Source: Pycnopodia helianthoides
Lineage: Eukaryota > Echinodermata > Asteroidea > Forcipulatida > Asteriidae
Assembly (NCBI GenBank): GCA_032158295.1
Contig: CM063260.1
Location: 2,304,001-2,368,000, forward strand
Direction: 5' to 3'
DNA length: 64,000 nt
The notes under the pieces: generated by a model
Seen by the model: only the letters and a program-made list of their open reading frames with translations
Told to the model about the DNA's origin: nothing
Databases searched by the model: none
Translations under genes and position numbers: made by a program
Part shown: one piece after another, positions 54,801 to 64,000 of the stretch
Layout: each line of letters opens with the position of its first letter
Numbering within the stretch: the stretch's first letter is position 1

Positions 54801-57800
54801 AAATATTGATCAAATAAAACAGACAGCTCTTTCTTAGAGCAAACACTTCTTCCAATAAGGAGATTTTGCATGGATGAACCTGCAAGAATAGCAAGGGATG
54901 CGTTTACAATTGATACAAAGGAAGTAGACAGAAGTTACATGTAATTTCATTGTTTGCCCGGAAGATGGGAGTACGTCTTCCGGTCATTTAGAGTACTTTT
55001 TTTTAGTAACAAAAGGCCGCAAGCAATAAAATGGCTCCTCTGGAAAAACATATGGCATTAATGTTTCATTTTTTGTTGCTAGAATTACCCTCAAAGACAT
55101 GTTTTCCCATTCATATGCATAGTTCAACCTTCCTTATAATGACTTATGAATGGCAGAAAACCGATCAAACTTTCACACTCAGTTTTCTTGAAGCGCAGTT
55201 TTGCACATCAATTACACCCTTTCTCCAGTAATGTTTTGTATTCCGGGCGCACGACTATTTGATATTTCCGGACACTAAATTGGAAAACTTTTGTTTAGAA
55301 AAGTTTATATTTATTTCATTTTGTTGCCGCAGGAAACAAAAAGCTGACCTTGATATCGGAGTGCCAGGTGTGCTACACGATACGCACTCATCGCTACATG
55401 GATAAGATCATGCACCTCCTACCAGAGAACGTGCTGGTGGGCGGTAACGAAGTGATACCCGGTGTGACTGTGGTGGATCCAAAGGATGGTATGTAATTAA
55501 TATACAAAATAATAGTATACCAGGCCTGGAATTACACGGAGGCACGAAGGCCATGGCCTCCGTTGTCCTGGTCTTGGCCTTCGTGCCCCTTAAAAAGCTC
55601 CATAGACTTTACAATTTCCCAATGAAAGTGCCCTTTGCAAAATAAAAATGGCCTTGCCCTCTCAAAGATGAGATTCCAGCCTGGTATACAAATATAGCAT
55701 GAAAATGAATGTCGGTGCATTGTAACAGAATATAGTCATAAGGTGAAATATGGACTGTTCCATTTCATGAGGTGAAGCCTAATGAAATGTAATAAGCAGA
55801 TTTCACCAAATGGTTATGCATTACCACAATGCACAAGCGATATGCATTCACTATTTTTAAAATGTAAATCAACATATAATAATCCTTGTCACTTGAAATT
55901 TGTTCATAATAAACACAAAATAGACACGGAAGCTCGTCTACCCCACACACCAAAAACTCAACAACAATAATTCCTTCTAAATAAAGTGGACGACTCCATG
56001 TAGACACCAACCTTGTCCGCTGTGACACAACCGTGCCTCGTTTTGACGGGAGATTTATTCTTTTGGGAACGATTTAATTGGACTATGAACGATTGAGTTA
56101 TTTTGTGGGTTCAGCTTAAGCAGTAGGGCTGTTGGCCTGCAGGGTTAAAGGTATGTTAGGTCGTCAGCTCATTTATGTAACCACGACACTGACCTCTACA
56201 GTCTTTGTTTATTGTACTCGACCAGCTAAAAAATAAAGACAATGATAGGTAATTATTTTGATTGGAATAAAATGAATTTGAGAACGTTGTTAACTTTGTA
56301 TAACCGTTATTTTTATAACAGGTGGAGACAGTTTACGAAGACCTAAACCCATGAAACAGGTGCAAGCCGTTATCGACAAGCTTTCCCTCGTCCTCTACCC
56401 TAATATTGATCAGTTTGAAGAAGATCTATGCAAACATTTAAACTCGGACCGACTGGCTATGGTGAGTCTGGAAGTTTGAGTCCAGTTTACCTGTATATAT
56501 ACCTAGATTTAATGATAGACTTTTGAATGCTTGATGGCAGCAGACATACCAGGTAAAGTTCCATTGTTGACATAGTTCTGAGCGTGCACATTGCCGAGAA
56601 CAATGGATTTACCTGTCTGCTGCGACCTAGTGTCCCAAAAGTCCCCCATTGTATCAGATGGAGTTAAGGACGGTGCACTGCTGTATTGGGCCCAGTGTCG
56701 TGGCTCTGCTTACCATAAGCAAAGAATCGGTACTTACGGAAGCACGGGTTTCTGCGCTTACGTCAAGTTTAAGCAAAGTGTTTTTGCTTGTGCGTGTGCG
56801 TACTTCAGGTTACTAGGTATTCTTCGCTTACACAGCTACTGCAGAAATTAACGCCTGCCTCTGTAAGCAGAGAATGGTGATAGCAAGTGCAGAATTCGGC
56901 AGTAAGCAGAGCCATGAAATTGGGCCATAAATTGTTGAAAGAATAGATTTATTCAAGTTCAAACAGGTTGGCAAGCAGTGTAATGAAATTCGGTCCTGAT
57001 TAAACATTTCAAAGACACAAAGAAACCTTTAAACAATTGCGGCGATTTCTTTATAAAGTAGTACAATGAAGGCCCGTGCCAGAATACATCAGAATTCTAA
57101 ACTTGTTTTCATGCAGATATTTCATATTTGGTGTCTTTTTTTATTATGTGTGATCCATTTTGGTTCCCTACCTAATTCAGGAGCACATCCAGACGGAGAA
57201 GTCAAGCGTCGTTGTCTCAGAGCGAAGACTTCAAATTGGTGTTCACAATGGCTGGGGGTATGTCAACAAACCACAGATCCTTCTGCTAGACACATCGGAC
57301 TCCTCGATGGCCAGAGGAGGCATCAGAGGCAGTATGAAGAAGACGAAGCCGAGACAAGGCTCGGCAGAGTCGAGGTAACCTTAGTGACCGGTGCAAAATG
57401 TTCCCGAGAGAAGATCTGCATGCTATTCCAACTTTCAAAGTGTTTAAGATGTTGATCACCTCTTGTGGTGGAAATCGGGCAATGACTTTTCAATCATCAC
57501 TAACCAGTTTTAGGCTCGGCAGAGTCGAGGTAACTTTAGTGAGTGTTGCGCAATCTTCCCCGAGAGGAGATTTGCAAACTATTCCCACATTCAAATTGCT
57601 CTTTCAGTTGTTTAGGATTTTGAACACCTTTCCTTCTCCTTGTGGAAGTCTAGCAACGACTGTTCATTCTTTTTAGACCAGTTTTAGGCTCAGCAGATTC
57701 CAGGTAACTGAATTACTTCTATTCATTTTATTTTCATTTATTAATTCTGCGTTTCGAATTCCAGGACTCTCAGTAAAGCATATTTTTCCTCGCCTTTCAC

Positions 57801-60800
57801 CTCTAGGACCTCGGTTCGAATCCCACAGAGGGCACTATGTGGATTGGGTTTTCAATCCCTACTTGATTGTTTGGTTTTTTTTCCGGGAATAATTCCCTGG
57901 GGTTTTCCTTCCACGGCCCAAGTTCATAGAGCTGCTTAAAAGCAGGAAATATTGCTGTCAATTTTCTGCTAAGCAGAAAGGAGCAGGATACCAGTCATAA
58001 ATTGTACTCGTGATGTGGTATTTCGGCTGGTAACCTTATTCTGGTAAGCATGAATATTTTGTGCTTGGCTACTTTTTGTGCTTAATGCAGCTGTATGATA
58101 TTGGGCCTACATCTAAAACTTAAAACTCCATTCTTTGTCTTCTCTCCATGGGGTCATTGGCTAGGATAGTGATTAAGCTAGCTTTCCTGAGAATCCGTGA
58201 CTTCACAACCAGAATGAATAAATAAGTAGAATAGATAAAAAGTTACATGCATGATGGTCTCTGAAGAGTTATTGAGATTTCATTTCCACTTCTAGGGAGA
58301 ATCTTGGAGCTGCCTTACTGGTCAAGAACAAGGTTTCTCTACCTTATCTTGTCGATAGTCCATCTTTCGCAATTGTGTTCTTTCTCGAGTACATCGTATC
58401 CATGCCAACGTCTACGCAAGACAAAAAGGTAAAACTTGTCAGCTATACATGATGAAGCCTAAAACTGTAAGAACCAAGTAACGATAATATTTGTTGATAA
58501 TTAAGCAAAATCAATCATGCAAGTCTTCATATTGTCAAACATTTTAGGAACTGGTTTCAATAATAAAAAGATGTTTTTTAAGCATGAGACTTATTATTGT
58601 CTTTTAAAAAGTAAGAAAAGTGTGAACCCTTTACCTTTAATTTATGAAATAATTTTATCGGGAGTATTAAAGAATATTATTTGTGTTTTACCCTACACCA
58701 GTGTGTGTAAGCACTGTATACTTGGTGCTTTCCCGAGTCCGTGGAAAAAAATCCACAGGCATAATACTTCGGTGGGATTCGAACCCAGGACCTTTGCCAT
58801 TCTAGAGCAGATGTCATACCACTAGACAACAGAGATCGCCCGGTAGCAAGCGACAGTTTGAATCCTATATTTTAGCAGCGGGTACCGCATCTAATTCAAT
58901 TTCTGAAATTTCTGTTCCAATTATTTTCCAGCTTGCTGTGAGCATGAACCGAGCACAATCCCAAACAGTTGCTCTACGCTGGGGCGCATGGACACCGTCG
59001 TTCAGAGAGGGCGCCAGTGAAGTATCGATCCAGCTGCAAGGGGGCGCTGTACCGAACCCTGATAACATGTTAGTCTATAAGAATCACAGCGCTGACTTGA
59101 GCGACAAGGAGATGGTCAAACTCGCTGCCGGAAAGCTGCAATTTGTTTTCAAATCCAAGGTAGAGTTCTTTATGTCAGACTCTGGTATTATTCTCATCTT
59201 TGGTAAAAGCTGTAAAATATAAAATATCAGGCATGGTTTTCTTTCTACTTTGATCTGATTTAGTGACAAAGACACTTTCATCCAAACGGATGTTGTTCTA
59301 ATTTGTCTGTGTTTTTGTTGGTTGCAGAGACCAGCGGGCTCCAGGCCCATATCCCCGATGTCAACTGAGCCATCTGAATCCCACAGACAATCTCTGCTGG
59401 TAATGTACTCAACTACAATCATCTCACCTTGTAATAACACACAACCATATAATCAACTTCCATTGTACACGTAGCTAGGCTGAACTCGATGTTTGATACT
59501 ATTAATTAACCCTTCTGCTTGTGGTGATATTTTCCAGCGAGTTGAGCAACCATTTTACAGCCCTTGGGTGTCCAGGTACAGTGTACACACGCGGCCCAGC
59601 TGTCTTGTCTCAAGAGCTACATGTGTGCACTGTGTTTGTGCATGTTGTGTGCATTCACCACATGATATCTTATTGTAGGCTTGCATAGTTTATCTATCAT
59701 TCAAAACCTCAGTGGATGATGTTGAGTGGTCAGACAGTAGGAGGGTTGACTGTGTACTGTGTGGATGCAATCACCACATGACATCATACTGCAGGCCGTC
59801 ATAGTTTATCTATCATTCAAAACCACCACTGTGGATGGTAGTGATTGGTCAGATAGTAGGAGGGTTGACTGGGGGGGGGGGCGGAGGGGGGGGGGGTTTG
59901 CAGAGATCAGGATGGATGGGAGTTGGGTGGGGTAGTACTGAAGCTGTACAGGGCCCAATTTCATAGAGCTGCTTAACGGCTGATTCTGTGCTTACGTACG
60001 AGTTTCTATTTCATAGAGCTGCTAACCGTAAGCACACGAAAAGGCATGCTAACCTTCCGGTGCTTACTGCCCGAAAATGAATGAAGTAACAATGCAAATA
60101 CATGGTGAACGCGCAAGATGACTGCCTTATTTTCTTGCTAACCTGTGAAATACGCTTTTGCTTAAGCAAATTTTTCTGCTACAGTTAGCACGAAAATGTG
60201 CTTACTGTTAAGCAGCGCTATGAAATTGGGCCCAGATGTGATCTCCCTCTGCTCTATGAGAACTAATGAGCCTAACCAATCATACGTTTAGAACTATTTA
60301 ATACAATTTACCCCAACCTCTAATTTTAATTTGTAACCCATTAGAGACCATTTGTTTCTGTACAATCAGCACAATACGCTCCTCCATGGCTACTATTGTT
60401 GATTTTTGTACTCAATTTTTTTCAGTAAAAAGGCCCACTATGAAACAGTAATTCTGTTTTGTTTTACAAATGTAAAAAGTACGTCAACAATAGGGAATAT
60501 CAATAGACCCTTCCCATGAAATATGCAAATTGAACATCGCGCGTGCGCACTCTCCCTACTGGTTGGCAAAATGAGTGAACATCGCGCCTTTTTGCATGGG
60601 ACTGATGGTGGTGTGACGCACACGCGTTTGTGCGTCTGCCTAGTGCACAACTCTATGGAGTTTGCCAACCAGCAGCGTCTGTACGCATGCGTGAATGTAA
60701 TTTACATATTTCATGGGAAGGGTCTATTCTGGACATGGCTTTCATTATGACCTGTTTGTCTGTAAGGATGTAGGTCAAATTCTTGCGGCTGTTTTGTCAA

Positions 60801-63435
60801 TTTTGGTACAAGCCGCCTGTGGCTGCTTTGGTCTCTAACAGGTTAGTTCCAATTAACATGTGTTTTTTTTCTTTTTTGCTTTGGAATGACTTAAAAAAGT
60901 AATTTGCTTTCACTAAACTTTATTCTCATAATAGATTGTTTTAATAATCATTTTAGATTAAAAAAAGAAGGTATTATACAGGATTGATAGAGCTGACAAA
61001 ATAGTCACAGACAGTATTCATTTTCGTGTGTGATCAATCATATACATGAAATAACAAACCTGTGAAAATTTGGGCTTAATCCGTTGTGTGAGTCAGGAGA
61101 AAATGGTGAAAAACCATGCACAATTTTCAGCATGTAAACACATTGTCCTTAATTTTGGTTGTAAAAACCGAAATCAGCTGTTGCATTTTTTTAATAGGTT
61201 TTGAGATGCAGTTATCGTGAAAATGACTCATTTCAGAGAAAAATGTTTCACAGAAAAAAATGGTTCTAGTATGAACTTCATAATCAGTGAAGCTTTCAGA
61301 CTAAAATTAAACAATGTTTTTTATCCTTACCAATCCTGTATAATACCTTTAACATCACACGTTTGAAAAAAAAACCCGCCTTTAGCGCTTTTAGTTCTGA
61401 CTAACGTAGATGATTGTTTTGTGTTTTCCCTCATTGCATTGCATGCCACCTTGCTGCCGATTCTTCATCCCTGGCACATCAGACTGACTCGGAGGTATTA
61501 ATCTACATTCTTCATCATAACTCAAGACTGTTGAATTAAACATACGTGTGTATCTTTTGAAGAAAACATTAGAAAAAGCTATAAAAAAAAACGTGTGCAT
61601 TATTTCCATTGAACACAAAGAGTCATTTAAGGTAGTGTCATCTCAAAGAAGGAAAGAACATTTTTGTTTGTTCAAGCACCTATCTTATTGATAGATACAT
61701 GCACGATATAAGACTCTGATATTATAATTATTATTTACACGCTTACCCTAATTTTGTTTACGTGTTTGACTCCTAAAATGGCAAGCCTGTCAGACAGTAG
61801 CCCTGTGTGCAAGGGGTCTGTCATGTTAATACATACTAAGTTTAAAATCCTTTTCACTACTAGGTAGATCGGCAACAAAACTGTCTAGGATTCTTTTTAT
61901 AAAAAAATGTTGGATGTTTCCCCCCCCCAAAAAAACACACAGAAAGGTAGATTTCCATCAGCTGTCTCTCTACCGTCGGTAACTACTGCTACAGACCAGG
62001 CGTCGTTAGCTGGTGACATCATGGGTATGGTGTCAGGAAGACCACCAATGCCACGGAGCCCTAGAGTGCCGTCAAGGTAAAGTCAGTCTCAATCAATGGA
62101 AACGCTCGTTGGTATAACTGCCAAGTTAAGAATGACTGTGGTCAGGGGCATGTTTTGGCGATCATGACCGGAAACAAGTGTCTGATGTAAAACTCACTGA
62201 CCGAAACAATTTCCGAGAGCCATGCGAAAACAGGTCGGTAACCAGAAACAGTTCATGAGGTAGGTACATCTCTAGAAAATTCATGTTCTGAAAATATACA
62301 ACCTTCATTTTTATTTTCAAGCAATGGAACTTTGTTTCAAACATGTTTCGGGGTCGCCAAAACACACTCCAGAAAGTGGATGGGATACCATTTCATGTAT
62401 TGTCATGGTTGGTTGTTTGTCTGGGATATGTCTGCGGAATTTTGTTTTTCTTTTACTTTCTGCAAGAATACCTGTTTTCATTGTTGGATTATTTTTTTTC
62501 GAGGGTAACAAATTGTTGTTTTTTTGTGTGTCGGATTCAGAGGTCAATCGTCACCGATCGGTCACGCTCCGATCCAACCGATGAACCTACAACCCTCTAT
62601 GGCGTATCCGCAACACGGCAGCCAGCCGATGACAAACCAGTACGGTCACATGACGGCATCGCACCCCACCGGCCAGTACTCAAGCGGCCAGTTTCCCTCG
62701 GGCCAGTACACCAGTGATCAGTACCAGGGACGGGGCCAGTCTGCAACCCAGCCGTTATACCCAATGGAGATCAAACACATGGAGGTAAGGTGGCATCGTG
62801 AAAAAAAGCCAACTCAAGAGTAGACGCTGCGTCGTGTTCTCTCACTGAGCTAATCATTCTTGTGACGATGAACAGAGTTTACTGTTCGAAAAGTTGAGAC
62901 GCTTCTCACTCCTGGAACCATAATAATGATAATAACAGCATTTGTAGAGCGCCCTCTATCTAGAGGCGCTGGTGATACCTCCATGGTAAAAGATAGAGGA
63001 CAGCACAGCACAACATCCTCAAAAACATAAACGTGAATTTCTGAAAGCACAAATATAGCGATAACTATGATGAAAATAATCAATTCTTCAAGTTTGTTCT
63101 TCAGTGAAGATTTTGCAATGTGCTTTCACAAAACAAACACAAATTGACATTGCCTGTGCAAAACGTCAATGTGTGCAGAGCAACTGCAAGCTCAACCTAG
63201 TGGTCTTGTTCTCGACTTGTTTGGTTGATTTTTAGGTGCCGCGGCTTATAATCATGGCGACTTTTCTGAATTACGGTAGTTTTTTATTCCATATCGAATT
63301 ATTAAAGTACCCCCTCTTTTATTTGTCTGTGTAGGTTGGTACAGTCAGTAATGGGATTACTGGGGATCAGCTGGAAGAGTTACCCTATACCCCTGTCCAT
63401 GCACCCATCATGCCGGTAGGACCATACCACACAAG
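51861..63435 (+). CDS. NPHP4: Nephrocystin-4 (NPHP4), 5' part, 13 exons
   Basis: Exons: 51861-52256, 53244-53390, 54120-54255, 54412-54516, 55333-55488, 56322-56461, 57181-57374, 58296-58428, 58932-59159, 59328-59399, 61943-62076, 62541-62784 and 63335-63435; phases agree at every junction and the gene continues past the window. NPHP4 is a transition-zone scaffold of cilia that works with NPHP1 and RPGRIP1L. Matches to human include DLTYTMFFGRSW, PVYFHTSLADPN, FHGSPRALF, HLLPENVLV, YPNIDQFEEDL, RLQIGVHNGWGYV, FAIVFFLEY, LQGGAVPNP and ELPYTPVHAPI. These exons give about 728 codons, equivalent to roughly the first 530 residues of the 1,426-residue human protein; the N-terminus and the Gly/Gln/Tyr-rich exon at 62541 are longer. 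The ATG at 51861 is the first in an exon open to the donor; an upstream exon cannot be excluded. No frame breaks seen. Confidence 0.95.
52472..52673. mobile_element. Palindromic MITE with CTGTGGCTGTACATGGAATT
   Basis: Ends TTAAAGGGGCTGTG and CACAGCCACTTTAA; arms AATGATCAAAGCAGGCCTGT / CAGCCACTGGCCTGCTTTGA. Second copy of 20769-20979. It lies in NPHP4 intron 1. Confidence 0.8.
54633..54780. repeat. GAAGACGATCAGAG / GAAATGTCGAG element fragment
   Basis: TCTCCTGAAGACGATCAGAG, ACTGATCGAAATGTCGAG and CTTCTCAGAACCACCACAAC, extending to ATTGGTGTCTCTGCAAACC, parallel to 11505-11620. It lies in NPHP4 intron 4. Confidence 0.6.
55521..55683. repeat. CCTGGAAT...ATTCCAGG element
   Basis: GGCCTGGAATTACACGGAGG to GATGAGATTCCAGCCTGG, with TTGCCCTCTCAAAGATGAGA. 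It is the fifth copy of the family that surrounds CEP104 exon 3. It lies in NPHP4 intron 5. Confidence 0.75.
56692..56935. repeat. Palindromic MITE-like copy, AAGCAAAGAATC type
   Basis: Ends TTGGGCCCAGTGTCGTGGCT and AGAGCCATGAAATTGGGCC; internal CTTCGCTTACACAGCTACTG. Shares end chemistry with the GGGCCCAATTTCATAGAGC family but has its own interior. It lies in NPHP4 intron 6. Confidence 0.65.
57350..57720 (+). repeat. Triplicated exon-end/donor segment of NPHP4 exon 7
   Basis: GGCTCGGCAGAGTCGAGGTAAC, the exon 7 end plus its donor (57357-57378), recurs at about 57513 (GCTCGGCAGAGTCGAGGTAA) and, weaker, at about 57688 (GCTCAGCAGATTCCAGGTAA). The first two repeats also share CCCGAGAG-AGAT-TGCA-CTATTCC downstream. 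Unit about 155-175 bp. Confidence 0.75.
57780..57910 (+). repeat. SINE-like copy (family 3)
   Basis: CGCCTTTCACCTCTAGGACC, then TCGGTTCGAATCCCACAGAG, as at 28985-29130. It lies in NPHP4 intron 7, immediately left of a MITE. Confidence 0.5.
57915..58109. mobile_element. Palindromic MITE, GGGCCCAATTTCATAGAGC family
   Basis: Starts GGCCCAAGTTCATAGAGCTG and ends GCAGCTGTATGATATTGGGC; interior CGGCTGGTAACCTTATTCTG. Confidence 0.75.
58684..58852 (-). repeat. tRNA-derived SINE-like copy (family 2), inverted
   Basis: Minus strand has GATCTCTGTTGTCTAGTGGT (tRNA-like head), GGGTTCGAATCCCACCGAAG (B box) and TGTGGATTTTTTTCCACGGA. It matches 7013-7215 and lies in NPHP4 intron 8. Confidence 0.65.
59506..59868. 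mobile_element. MITE with TTAACCCTTCTGC / GTAGGAGGGTTGA ends, internal duplication
   Basis: GCATAGTTTATCTATCATTC occurs at about 59682 and, as GTCATAGTTTATCTATCATT, at about 59798, each followed by AAAACC and a GTCAGA(C/T)AGTAGGAGGGTTGAC end. The element's right half is therefore duplicated. Related to 11070-11301. A G-rich run follows immediately (about 59869-59897). Confidence 0.65.
59952..60234. mobile_element. Palindromic MITE, composite copy
   Basis: GGGCCCAATTTCATAGAGCT begins at 59952. A second start TATTTCATAGAGCTGCTAAC lies at about 60007, and the right end is AGCGCTATGAAATTGGGCCC. This suggests one element nested in or fused to another. Confidence 0.75.
60502..60728. mobile_element. 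MITE with long ATAGACCCTTCCCATGAAAT ends
   Basis: AATAGACCCTTCCCATGAAA and TTTCATGGGAAGGGTCTATT are perfect inverted ends. The interior is symmetric (ACATCGCGCGTGCGCAC...), including GTTGGCAAA / TTTGCCAAC. It lies in NPHP4 intron 10. Confidence 0.85.
60968..61351. mobile_element. MITE, AAGGTATTATACAGGATTG family
   Basis: Ends AAGGTATTATACAGGATTG and CAATCCTGTATAATACCTT are perfect inverted repeats. The core ATAACAAACCTGTGAAAATT and GGAGAAAATGGTGAAAAACC resembles that of two other families. Confidence 0.8.
62151..62363. mobile_element. MITE with TGTTTTGGCGA ends
   Basis: TGTTTTGGCGATCATGACCG and its counterpart GGGGTCGCCAAAACA are terminal inverted repeats. AACAATTTCCGAGAGC and AACAGTTCATGA are shared with a copy ending at about 28137. 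It lies in NPHP4 intron 11. Confidence 0.7.
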
Positions 63436-63539
63436 GTACCGTCAAAACGATCGTTGTGTACACTCATAAAGAAAGTTACTTTTGGGTTTTAAGCCTTGCA
63501 ACGATGGTTGTAAAGCACTGTATACTAACTGAGTCTGGC

Positions 63540-63835
63540 AGGCACGCCCGATGGTAGAGTAGTTTATCAGACACCTGTTCTGGAATGTTTGGGGTTGTGG
63601 GTTCGAATCCTGCCCGAGTTTCCTGTGGATTGTTTTCTCCGGTGTTTTCGTGTATGGTCGGCAGCAGATTACGCAACAGCACCTTGTAAAGCATGACACG
63701 GTGCGATGTAAATGAGCAAGTCTTACAATTCGAACGAAGCTCTGCAGACCTTGGAGACAAAACAATGAGCGCTTTGAGACGCCCTCGGGTGTGATAAAGC
63801 GCTATTTAAGAACTGTGTATTATTGTTATTATTGC
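63540..63835 (+). repeat. SINE-like copy with AGCGCTATTTAAGAAC tail
   Basis: GTTGTGGGTTCGAATCCTGC is the B-box region, followed by GAGTTTCCTGTGGATTGTTT and, at the end, GACGCCCTCGGGTGTGATAA plus AGCGCTATTTAAGAAC. The tail is the complement of the start of 19856-20190, showing that the families share a 3' body. It lies in the NPHP4 intron after exon 13. Confidence 0.55.
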
Positions 63836-64000
63836 GGTGATTATTTGGGTTAGATAAATCAAGCCTGCCGCCAATCTCATGAAACTTTACGCAATGGCGT
63901 AAGTCCGCGTGCGCAACATTTTTTTGCGTAAGTTGTGCACCACCACTACCAGAAATCTTGCAGAAGTGGACTTTAATGCAGTCGCGTAAAGTTTTGTGAA

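Noticed and set aside
1..64000. CRISPR array, operon, phage or integron
   Set aside because: Gene structure is eukaryotic; tandem repeats found are coding or MITE/SINE related with no spacer pattern.

Overview
The window is invertebrate nuclear DNA: AT-rich, with split genes that have GT/AG introns, long introns and very many short interspersed repeats. Gene content, ciliary proteins and repeat style suggest an echinoderm or a related invertebrate deuterostome. That is an inference from the proteins, because no rRNA or mitochondrial marker is present. Nothing prokaryotic (operon, CRISPR, ribosome binding site) is expected or seen.

Layout from left to right. (1) 151-1378: a TIR element with TA target duplication carrying an inverted pair of exon-like fragments. 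(2) 2958-7604, minus: a complete seven-exon short-chain dehydrogenase like 15-hydroxyprostaglandin dehydrogenase (HPGD), 265 aa. (3) 7605-12484: intergenic, repeats. (4) 12485-26302, plus: CEP104, a ciliary-tip TOG/zinc-finger/SxIP protein, about 19 recognised exons including a candidate 24-nt microexon; one central exon is missing and at least three exons have broken frames. (5) 26303-30632: 3' flank and repeats. (6) 30633-35780, minus: an FHA + PHD protein, TCF19-like, with a 15-residue repeat encoded by eight 45-bp units; its first exon was not found. (7) 37134-38590, plus: an apparently intronless Ig-domain type I receptor with two ITIM-like tyrosine motifs, interrupted by one frameshift. 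(8) 38591-43843: repeats and one orphan 5' exon (41953-42092, minus). (9) 43844-44674, minus: a C2H2 zinc-finger array. (10) 44675-51860: repeats, an orphan 5' exon (45541-45717, plus) and one unexplained ORF. (11) 51861-63435, plus: the 5' part of NPHP4 (nephrocystin-4), 13 exons, running off the right edge.

How genes relate. CEP104 and NPHP4 are both cilium proteins (tip and transition zone), and their human genes both lie on chromosome 1p36, so their proximity here may be old linkage. HPGD is metabolic, TCF19 chromatin-related, and the Ig receptor is a candidate immune inhibitory receptor. No shared regulation is visible.

Repeats dominate. There are at least eight short TIR or palindromic (MITE-like) families and three tRNA-derived SINE-like families, plus local tandem duplications. 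Three MITE groups with different ends appear to share one internal core. Several coding frames are broken, mostly as if single bases were missing. This looks more like consensus error than gene decay, since splice sites and downstream frames are intact.
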